Source: Nemertoderma westbladi
Taxonomy: Eukaryota; Xenacoelomorpha; Nemertodermatida; Nemertodermatidae
DNA: 49,150 bases
Reading direction: 5' to 3'
Assembly: GCA_032718475.1 (NCBI GenBank)
Contig: JAUCBJ010003922.1
Location: 1-49,150, forward strand
This document shows, in pieces, positions 36,001 to 47,800 of this stretch. The position numbers and the translations under genes were made by a program. Every line of letters begins with the position of its first letter. Positions within the stretch are counted from its first letter, which is position 1. The notes beneath the pieces were generated by a model. It was not told the origin of the DNA. It saw nothing but the letters and a program-made list of their open reading frames with translations, and did no database searches.

Positions 36001-39000
36001 GTTAGCTGACAGGGTCACAGACGGACTATAGCAAGGTGTTAAAAGTTAGCTGAAAGGGTCACAGACGGACTATACTATAGCAAGGTGTTTAAGGTTAGCT
36101 GCGACAGGGTCACAGACGGACTATAGCAAGGTGTTTAAGGTTAGCTGACAGGGTCACAGACGGACTATAGCAAGGTGTTTAAGGTTAGCTGACAGGGTCA
36201 CAGACGGACTATAGCAAGGTGTTTAAGGTTAGCTGACAGGGTCACAGACGGACTATGGCAAGGTGTTTAAGGTTAGCTGACAGGGTCACAGACGGACTAT
36301 GGGAAGGTGTTTAAGGTTAGCTGCGACAGGGTCACAGACGGACTATAGCAAGGTGTTTAAGGTTAGCTGACAGGGTCACAGACGGACTATAGCAAGGTGT
36401 TTAAGGTTAGCTGACAGGGTCACAGACGGACTATGGCAAGGTGTTTAAGGTTAGCTGACAGGGTCACAGACTGACTATGGCAAGATGTTTAAGGTTAGCT
36501 GACAGGGTCACAGACGGACTATAGCAAGGTGTTTAAGGTTAGCTGACCGTGTCACAGACAGGGTCACAGACGGACTATAGCAAGGTGTTTAAGGTTAGCT
36601 GACAGGGTCACAGACGGACTATGGCAAGGTGTTTAAGGTTAGCTGACAGGGTCACAGACTGACTATAGCAAGGTGTTTAAGGTTAGCTGACAGGGTCACA
36701 GACGGACTATATAGCAAGGTGTTTAAGGTTAGCTGACAGGGTCACAGACAGGGTCACAGACGGACTATAGCAAGGTGTTTAAGGTTAGCTGACAGGGTCA
36801 CAGACGGACTATGGCAAGGTGTTTAAGGTTAGCTGACAGGGTCACAGACTGACTATAGCAAGGTGTTTAAGGTTAGCTGACAGGGTCACGGAAGGACTAT
36901 AGCAAGGTGTTTAAGGTTAGCTGACAAGGTCACAGACGGACTATAGCAAGGTGTTTAAGGTTAGCTGACAGGGTCACAGACGGACTATGGCAAGGTGTTT
37001 AAGGTTAGCTGACAGGGTCACAGACTGACTATAGCAAGGTGTTTAAGGTTAGCTGACAGGGTCACAGACTGACTATAGCAATGTGTTTAAGGTTAGCTGA
37101 CAGGGTCACAGACGGACTATGGCAAGGTGTTTAAGGTTAGCTGACAGGGTCACAGACGGACTATAGCAAGGTGTTTAAGGTTAGCTGACAGGGTCACAGA
37201 CGGACTATGGCAAGGTGTTTAAGGTTAGCTGACAGGGTCACAGACTGACTATAGCAAGGTGTTTAAGGTTAGCTGACAGGGTCACAGACGGACTATGGCA
37301 AGGTGTTTAAGGTTAGCTGACAGGGTCACAGACTGACTATAGCAAGGTGTTTAAGGTTAGCTGACAGGGTCACAGACTGACTATAGCAAGTGTTTAAGGT
37401 TAGCTGACGGGTCACAGACAGGGTCACAGACGGACTATGGCAAGGTGTTTAAGGTTAGCTGACAGGGTCACAGACGGACTATGGGAAGGTGTTAAAGGTT
37501 AGCTGAAAGGGTCACAGACTGACTATAGCAAGGTGTTTAAGGTTAGCTGACAGGGTCACAGACGGACTATGGGAAGGTGTTAAAGGTTAGCTGAAAGGGT
37601 CACAGACTGACTATAGCAAGGTGTTTAAGGTTAGCTGACAGGGTCACAGACGGACTATGGGAAGGTGTTAAAGGTTAGCTGAAAGGGTCACAGACTGACT
37701 ATAGCAAGGTGTTTAAGGTTAGCTGACAGGGTCACAGACGGACTATAGCAAGGTGTTTAAGGTTAGCTGACAGGGTCACAGACGGACTATGGCAAGGTGT
37801 TTAAGGTTAGCTGACAGGGTCACAGACTGACTATAGCAAGGTGTTTAAGGTTAGCTGACAGGGTCACAGACGGACTATGGCAAGGTGTTTAAGGTTAGCT
37901 GACAGGGTCACAGACTGACTATAGCAAGGTGTTTAAGGTTAGCTGACAGGGTCACAGACTGACTATAGCAAGTGTTTAAGGTTAGCTGACGGGTCACAGA
38001 CAGGGTCACAGACGGACTATGGCAAGGTGTTTAAGGTTAGCTGACAGGGTCACAGACGGACTATGGGAAGGTGTTAAAGGTTAGCTGAAAGGGTCACAGA
38101 CTGACTATAGCAAGGTGTTTAAGGTTAGCTGACAGGGTCACAGACGGACTATGGGAATGTGTTAAAGGTTAGCTGACAGGGTCACAGACGGACTATGGCA
38201 AGGTGTTTAAGGTTAGCTGACAGGGTCACAGACTGACTATAGCAAGGTGTTTAAGGTTAGCTGACAGGGTCACAGACGGACTATGGCAAGGTGTTTAAGG
38301 TTAGCTGACAGGGTCACAGACGGACTATAGCAAGGTGTTTAAGGTTAGCTGACAGGGTCACAGACGGACTATGGCAAGGTGTTTAAGGTTAGCTGACAGG
38401 GTCACAGGCAGACTATAGCAAGGTGTTTAAGGTTAGCTGACAGTGTCACAGACGGACTATAGCAAGGTGTTAAAGGTTAGCTGACAGGGTCACAGACGGA
38501 CTATAGCAAGGTGTTTAAGGTTAGCTGACAGGGTCACAGGCGGACTATAGCAAGGTGTTTAAGGTTAGCTGACAGGGTCACAGACGGACTATAGCAAGGT
38601 GTTTAAGGTTAGCTGACCGGGTCACAGACAGGGTCACAGACGGACTATGGCAAGGTGTTTAAGGTTAGCTGACAGGGTCACAGACGGACTATACTATAGC
38701 AAGGTGTTTAAGGTTAGCTGCGACAGGGTCACAGACGGACTATAGCAAGGTGTTTAAGGTTAGCTGACAGTGTCACAGTCGGACTATAGCAAGGTGTTAA
38801 AGGTTAGCTGACAGGGTCACAGACGGACTATGGCAAGGTGTTTAAGGTTAGCTGACAGGGTCACAGGCGGACTATAGCAAGGTGTTTAAGGTTAGCTGAC
38901 AGGGTCACAGACGGACTATAGCAAGGTGTTAAAGGTTAGCTGACAGGGTCACAGACGGACTATAGCAAGGTGTTTAAGGTTAGCTGACAGGGTCACAGGC

Positions 39001-42000
39001 GGACTATAGCAAGGTGTTTAAGGTTAGCTGACAGGGTCACAGACGGACTATAGCAAGGTGATTAAGGTTAGCTGACCGGGTCACAGACAGGGTCACAGAC
39101 GGACTATGGCAAGGTGTTTAAGGTTAGCTGACAGGGTCACAGACGGGGTCACATACGGACTATAGCAAGGTGATTAAGGTTAGCTGACCGGGTCACAGAC
39201 AGGGTCACAGACGGACTATGGCAAGGTGTTTAAGGTTAGCTGACAGGGTCACAGACGGACTATACTATAGCAAGGTGTTTAAGGTTAGCTGCGACAGGGT
39301 CACAGACGGACTATAGCAAGGTGTTTAAGGTTAGCTGACAGTGTCACAGACGGACTATAGCAAGGTGTTAAAGGTTAGCTGACAGGGTCACAGACGGACT
39401 ATAGCAAGGTGTTTAAGGTTAGCTGACAGGGTCACAGACGGACTATAGCAAGGTGTTTAAGGTTAGCTGACAGGGTCACAGACGGATTATAGCAAGGTGT
39501 TTAAGGTTAGCTGCGACAGGGTCACAGACGGACTATAGCAAGGTGTTTAAGGTTAGCTGACAGTGTCACAGACGGACTATAGCAAGGTGTTAAAGGTTAG
39601 CTGACAGGGTCACAGACGGACTATAGCAAGGTGTTTAAGGTTAGCTGACAGGGTCACAGACGGACTATGGCAAGGTGTTTAAGGTTAGCTGACAGGGTCA
39701 CAGACTGACTATAGCAAGGTGTTTAAGGTTAGCTGACAGGGTCACAGACGGACTATGGCAAGGTGTTTAAGGTTAGCTGACAGGGTCACAGACTGACTAT
39801 AGCAAGGTGTTTAAGGTTAGCTGACAGGGTCACAGACTGACTATAGCAAGTGTTTAAGGTTAGCTGACAGGGTCACAGACAGGGTCACAGACGGACTATG
39901 GCAAGGTGTTTAAGGTTAGCTGACAGGGTCACAGACGGACTATGGGAAGGTGTTAAAGGTTAGCTGAAAGGGTCACAGACTGACTATAGCAAGGTGTTTA
40001 AGGTTAGCTGACAGGGTCACAGACGGACTATGGGAATGTGTTAAAGGTTAGCTGACAGGGTCACAGACGGACTATGGCAAGGTGTTTAAGGTTAGCTGAC
40101 AGGGTCACAGACTGACTATAGCAATGTGTTTAAGGTTAGCTGACAGGGTCACAGACGGACTATGGCAAGGTGTTTAAGGTTAGCTGACAGGGTCACAGAC
40201 GGACTATAGCAAGGTGTTTAAGGTTAGCTGACAGGGTCACAGACGGACTATGGCAAGGTGTTTAAGGTTAGCTGACAGGGTCACAGGCAGACTATAGCAA
40301 GGTGTTTAAGGTTAGCTGACAGTGTCACAGACGGACTATAGCAAGGTGTTAAAGGTTAGCTGACAGGGTCACAGACGGACTATAGCAAGGTGTTTAAGGT
40401 TAGCTGACAGGGTCACAGGCGGACTATAGCAAGGTGTTTAAGGTTAGCTGACAGGGTCACAGACGGACTATAGCAAGGTGTTTAAGGTTAGCTGACCGGG
40501 TCACAGACAGGGTCACAGACGGACTATGGCAAGGTGTTTAAGGTTAGCTGACAGGGTCACAGACGGACTATACTATAGCAAGGTGTTTAAGGTTAGCTGC
40601 GACAGGGTCACAGACGGACTATAGCAAGGTGTTTAAGGTTAGCTGACAGTGTCACAGACGGACTATAGCAAGGTGTTAAAGGTTAGCTGACAGGGTCACA
40701 GACGGACTATGGCAAGGTGTTTAAGGTTAGCTGACAGGGTCACAGGCAGACTATAGCAAGGTGTTTAAGGTTAGCTGACAGTGTCACAGACGGACTATAG
40801 CAAGGTGTTAAAGGTTAGCTGACAGGGTCACAGACGGACTATAGCAAGGTGTTTAAGGTTAGCTGACAGGGTCACAGACGGACTATAGCAAGGTGTTTAA
40901 GGTTAGCTGACAGGGTCACAGACGGATTATAGCAAGGTGTTTAAGGTTAGCTGACACGGTCACAGACGGACTATAGCAAGGTGTTTAAGGTTAGCTGACA
41001 GGGTCACAGACGGACTATAGCAAGGTGTTTAAGGTTAGCTGATAAAGCACGTTCTGCCTCATCTCCTCTTCCACACCACCTGTTTCCGCACTCAAACTTT
41101 CTTGTAACAGTAGTATTCTGTACCAGATTCACTGTTTTATAAAACACAGATTTCAAAATCTTAACTATTACTTTTTTCATAGTTTGATTTCAAGACTTTG
41201 GAATTATGAAGTATTCAACATTTCAACTGATATTACTTCTTATGAGTTTTTAACCTTAACGTTTGAAACTGGTTTAGTTACGCCTTGCGTTTTTTTTGCA
41301 AACTATTATTTGTATTAAATAATTATAATTTAGTATAATTTTTAACTCCTTTTCGATTCACTTCATAGATTTTCATATTATCGGTACATATTTTGGTTTC
41401 CTTTAAAAATACTTTTAAACTCTATATTTCCAGGTACACTGCTCGGATATGCGGTACACCACGCTAAGAGTTAGCATAGACAGCACCGCAGGACAAATAG
41501 CTGAGTTAGCTGCGTCCAAATTAGGCTTGGGCCACCACGACCTAATTCTGGTGGAAGTCCGTAGCAGTGGGGATTACGTTCTCTTCGATCCGATGGATCT
41601 CAGTATCCCTACCAGTCTAAGTTGCAACGGAAGACTTTTCGTTACAGTCGCCGCAAAGTACGTTTATATTTTTTATATAGCTGGAAGAATTAGTAGTAGG
41701 GAAAAGTCAACTTGCCAAGTCTACATATATTTACTGGTGTTCACATGTGTTAAAGCTTTCTAACCGTTTAGGCGCATGCCGCATAGTCATATCTGACCCC
41801 AATCGGGTAGGTGTAAAACGCGGATCCGGATACGGATCCGGATACGGATCAGGACCCGGATTTGCGAGTGTAAAAGGCGGATCCGGATTTACATACAATC
41901 CGTAACTGAGTGTAATATGCGGATTCTGAAATACGCAATCCGTATTGCAGTGTAAAACGCAGATTCATGTATTTTGTTCAATCCGGAATGGAGTGTAAAA

Positions 42001-44861
42001 TACGGATTTACGTTAATTACCAAGTTTTGTTGGATCCGGAATGGAGTGTAAAACACGGATTTTCGTTAATTACCAAGTTTTGTTGGATCCGGAATGGAGT
42101 GTAAAACACGGATTTTTGTTAATTACCAAGTTTTGTTGGATCCGGAATGGAGTGTAAAACACGGATTTAGGTTAATTACCAAGTTTTATTGGATCCGGAA
42201 TGGAGTGTAAAACACGGATTTACGTTAATTACCAAGTTTTGTTGGATCCGGAATGGAGTGTAAAACACGGATTTTCGTTAATTACCAAGTTTTGTTGGAT
42301 CCGGAATGGAGTGTAAAACACGGATTTTTGTTAATTACCAAGTTTTGTTGGATCCGGAATGGAGTGTAAAACACGGATTTAGGTTAATTACCAAGTTTTA
42401 TTGGATCCGGAATGGAGTGTAAAACACGGATTTAGGTTAATTACCAAGTTTTATTGGATCCGGAATGGAGTGTAAAACACAGATTCTTGTTAATTACCAA
42501 GTTTTGTTGGATCCGGAATGGAGTGTAAAACACGGATTTTCGTTAATTAAAGACAAATAGGGCCTATGCTACTAGTGACCCAGATTGTTTTCTTCGCACA
42601 AAGTGGCACATAGTGTATTATATAGGACCAGCTAGTTTTTTTTTTTATAAAAGATAATAAAGTTTCCAGAGAATCATGAAAAATGCTAAATACTATTGAT
42701 ATAACAATAACTCATAAGATTTTAATACAAACCTTATTATTTTCTAAAATAAGTTCCAGAATAAAAATATTTGTTCTAGAACCTTATTTTTATAAACAAA
42801 TAGCTAACATGTTTTAGAGCATTTCAAAACAAGAAATTTTCAAAAACTATTAAGTATAAAAAATTTAGTATGTGTACACCACGCATACTGAACCAGTACC
42901 TAACCAATAACACACCCCCGCCCCCGTACCTCACCCAAACCAATCACACACCCCTGATAACTAATCACACATCCTCGTTAACCAATCACACAACGTCACA
43001 CCCAACGTCGCGCGGACAAACCAACATCTTGGTTTATTTACATACGAACTTTGGGTTTATTCATTACAGATTGGACGAACTGCGACCCCTAACGGAACAG
43101 GATGGGCCGGACACCGGATCAGCCAACCAACTCGAGTTGATGTCTACCAAGGAGTTGGCCTACCAGATCACCCAACTCGACTTCGAGTTCCTCAACTGCA
43201 TCGACGAGTACGAGGTTGTCTACTACATCTTCGGGAGGATCCAGTACTCTAAGATCACGGCCAATCTCGATCTTCTTCTCCGTCGCTTCAACGATATCCA
43301 ATACTGGGTCGTCACGGAGGTTCGTAAACTCCGTGATTGGATTTCACTCATGTTTTATACCGATTTTAATATATACTTATTGAATATTGTTTCTTTAATC
43401 CAAACCATTTTGGAGCAATAAAACGTACATAATTTACAGTAAAACTAAGAATAAATAGATAAATAAAAATTAATTCAGACTATTAAAACATGTTAAAAAT
43501 GATGAGTTAGCCAGGGCGTTTCGAGATGTAAAGGGCCAGCGCCTTTTTAAGGATGTTTGGGAGAGAGGGAAGACCTGTGCAGTGGACCGCGTGGTCCAAC
43601 TCTGTAGCCGCATCCCCACGCAGAAAAGACAGATGCCTGCGGGTGTCGCCTTCCAACACTTTTTGTCCCGGCAGAACTTGTGGTGCGACCCATTACTGAT
43701 GATCTGGGCCGCTGCTCGACGCCTGATGCCAGTCAGTTTTGAAAGTGAAAGTAATGAAGGATCGCTTCGGTCCGGTGGGTTATCCACAGCATTTAGTATA
43801 GCTGTGGAGCTGGAGTACTTGCTGATCCCGCACCAAAGTTTCCAGAAGAAAGCACGGAGTTTCACTACATGTGCTAAATTATGGGCATCGTCAGCATTAA
43901 TGCCATACACACAACATCCGTAGGTTGTGGAAGGTTGTGGAGGTCTATAATATATACTTATATATTATACGATATGTAATTAATGTTGTCTGTCTATAGA
44001 CCAATACTTTTATAGTTTACTATTTCGGTTAATAGGTTTATATTCGGTTTTATAGAGTATTATTTCACATGGGTGGCGCAGGTACAAATCCGACTATGCG
44101 AAAGGAGTCTTCGGCGTTGGTTTTTTCTTTTCACTTTCGCGGAGTTTAATTTTACTTATTTAAACACAACAAACTAGTAAATTATTTCTAGCTAATTTTC
44201 AGCTCATCATTAAAGCGTAGGCCAGCGACTTAGTAGAGTGCGAGTACATGTTCGTATATTACCTAATTAACGACATTCTTTTCCTATTTTTTAGATTTGT
44301 TTATCTGATATGCTTAGTAAACGAGTTGCGATCCTCCGTAAGTTCATAAAGATAGCGCAGCATTGCCGGGACTACCGGAACTGGAACAGCTTCTTCGGTA
44401 TCATTATGGGACTGAGCAACGTAGCTGTTAGTCGGTTGTCTCTCACCTGGGAAAAACTACCGAGTAAATTCAACAAACTGTTCCAGCAGTTCGAATCGCT
44501 TACAGATCCCACCAGGAACCACAGGTATCTACAGCGGTTGAATTACATCTAATTTATGTTATATTTATAATTATTTTTTATTTTAATAATTATTTAGTTA
44601 CAGAGCAATGGATGTCATTAAATAGTTTAATGTTCCCCCCCAAATTGAAATAAAATCCCTTTATCTTACATGAATAATGTACTATTAATGAAGTCTGTGT
44701 TATTTTATTACCACCCATAAACTACAATGCCAGTCGTAGGCGAGATTCCTGCTTATCTAGAACTAACAACTCATTGCCTTACTTTCCCATTCCAATAAAT
44801 GAGTATATAATATCTGTGTATACTCCCCATCTGCTTAGGAGGACAACAAAGTTCCGTTCTA

Positions 44862-44897
<36 letters not shown>

Positions 44898-47800
44898 ATT
44901 GTCGCGCATACCATTACACATGCGCGCAGATGCATAATTAGCTGCTTAACAATTATACTACTACTACTACTAGGTCGAGCGAACTCGGACAGTGGAAATG
45001 AGATCCTTCCAGGCTTCCCGATTCTCCATAGTTGTCGCATTTTCGTTTCTCCTAAGTTCAGTATCCCTTTCAAGTTGATCTATATATGTTATGGCAGGTC
45101 GTCCACGACTACGCTTTCCATGAGTTGGTTGCCAGAAAAGTAGATCTGGTATGACCTCGTCTTTACTTCGCCAGCAGTGCCCACTGAATCTTAATCTGCG
45201 TTCGCGGAGGGTGGTTGATACAGGCGGTATTGTACCATAAAGCTCGGCGTTTGTCTTGTGTTGTCTCCAGCTGATGTTTAGGGCTGCCCTTAGTAGTCTT
45301 GTGTAGCAACCATCAATTCGTTGTTCAAGTGATTTAGTCAGTGTCCAGGTCTCACCCCCGTATAAAAACACACTTTCCACTGTGGCTCGAAAGAACTTAG
45401 TCTTCAGGTGCCTGGAGGGATCTGATTTCCAGATAGTATCCATTTTTGATAGAGCTACCCAAGCCTTTGTTTTCCTAGCTTCTATGTCCTTTTTGCTACT
45501 CTCTATCCATGATCCAAGGTACTGGAAGTCATCGACCTTCCTTAGTTGATTATTATCAATGGTTGTCAAGTTTCCATCAACATTAAAGGTCATGAATTCG
45601 GTTTTGGTAGCATTTATATGCAATCCAACCTCCTTAGCAGCCCTCTCCACTTTATTTAGTAGAAGCTGTGCATCTGCTAGCGTATTAGAGAGCAGGGCGA
45701 TGTCATCCGCGAAGTCGGTGTCTGTGACTGTAGTTGCCGGATATCTACTACTTCTGCGTTCTTGAAGTGTGAATCCTAGATATTCACCCTTTGTGGCCGT
45801 CCTCATTGCGTAATCCAGCACAATTACAAATCATAATGGTGCTAATGTGTCACCTTGCAGTTCCCCAGCCAGGATTGAGAAAAACTCAGTTTCGCCATCT
45901 GGTGAGAGTACCTGCGCTTCTGTGTCACAATATAACAATCCAATGCCAGCAACAATTACTTCTGGTATTCCATAAGCTCTTAGGATTTCAAGCATTTTAC
46001 CTCTATGGATGGAGTCGAATGCCCTTTTGAAGTCCACAAAAGTCATGACTGTGGGGAGATTCTTTGACTTAATTCCTTCAATCAGTCTCCGTAGTGCAAG
46101 TATCTGAGCTATTGTTGATCTACTTGGTCGAAATCCGTTTTGTCTCTTAAGGCCCGTTTCTGCGCTGCTTTTTTATGTGAGGTATTCTGAGTTTTTTTTA
46201 AGCTTTTTTTTGAGCTTTTTCTCTAGCTTTTTTTGAGCTTTTTTTCAAGATTGTTTTGCCTTTTCTAACTTTCAGTTAAAATTGAGATATAATATGAATG
46301 TTCTAGAATTAGATCATTGGTCTCATTTAGTTGTTATTTTTAACTGAGATGGCTAGTACAGTTTATTTAATTACTTACTGCACACTTACTTGCACACTTA
46401 ATTTAAAGCAATTTCATCCCAAAAATTGAATTATGCGCACTAAGAAGTGCCTCAAATTATTGACATCACTGTGGGTAAACTATTATCTAGCTGCATTAGG
46501 AGCAAGTGGTGTATCATTAGCTACCAATGTACCTCGAAGTACGAAATGTACGGAGAAGGGCGAAGCTCACTTCCCGACGAACCCAGCGGAAGCACTCCGA
46601 ATAAGGCGTCTCATGCTTCTCAGACATGAGAATTCCAAGACGTTTGATAAACTTGGTTGTCATCGGGGAGAGTCCACCAAATGGCGAAAAAATCAAAGGC
46701 AAAGGCGTGAAGGTGGCGAGCTCGATCTCACGTACCCGTTCCTCATAGTGGTTGCGTTTGTGGGCCTCGTGGTGTAGATGGGCAGACTCGAGGGTTATGG
46801 TGGCATTCAACTGAGCCAGGGGATTGAATACCGAGACATCAAGGAATGTCTTTTGGTAATGAGATTCCCAAAACCCAGCAACAGGACAAGTCAAGACGAA
46901 AATACGTATAATCGTAATATTTTCAAAATTCGACCCAAAAATTTCAAAAATTTATTGAGCTTTTTTTCAAGCTTTTTTTCTAGCTTTTTTTTAAGCATTT
47001 TTTTGAGCTTTTTTTGAGCTTTTTTTCTAGCTTTTTTTTGAGCTTTTTTTCAAGCTTTTTTTTGAGCTTTATTCTAAAGTTTAGGTTTTAGTATTCGAAA
47101 ATTCGCAGATTCATCTTGAAGCAATTAATTTCTAGAAATTGCTTTAACTAAAAAAAAGCTTTAAAAAAAGCTGCGCGGAAACGGGCCTTCACGCAGTAGT
47201 TTCTCTATGTGAGGTCTAATCCGAAATAGAGTCATTATATTGTATATTTTGGCAGCTACCACAAGCAGACAGATCCCACGATAGTTTGTTGGTATACCGA
47301 GGTCTCATTTCTTGGGGAGAGGCTTTAGTTGACCTTTAGTCCAAATTGGTGGTGGCTTTTCCCCTTTTAACATCCGGTTGCAAACATTCAATAATGGTCT
47401 GTTTAGCACTCCTGTTTTCCATACCTCCGCTGGGATTTCATCTAATCCACTCGCTTTATTATTGGACATGCTTTTAATGCTTATTTGGAGTTCTTCGGGA
47501 CTATCGGCTTTGAGGCGCCCCTTTGCACAACATTTCCGACCAGATACCTCATTTACAGTTTGCCAGGTAAGTCTTGATTTTTGCTGTATGTGAGCAGTTG
47601 TAATTGCTTCAGTTTTATCCTGTATGTACTTTTCCTGGCTGATGTTGTACTTGTAGGCCAACTTAAGATCGTCCTTCGCTTTCTCAACCTTGTTAATGTT
47701 TTCGGTTGTTGGTTGTTTAGTTTTAACTTTGTAGGCTATCTTAAGATATTCTCTCTTACAAGTAACCTCAGAGTTTTGCCATGGCACATATTGTTTACGT

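Noticed and set aside
41658-41763. Read-through extension of the RA exon
   Set aside because: The frame is open by chance for 35 codons. The EPAC match stops at the GTACGT donor, and the next exon continues the protein.
42870-43069. Upstream extension of the RasGEF exon (open frame from 42870)
   Set aside because: The extra residues are Pro/Thr/His-rich with no EPAC match, a good acceptor sits at 43069, and the phase fits only with splicing there.
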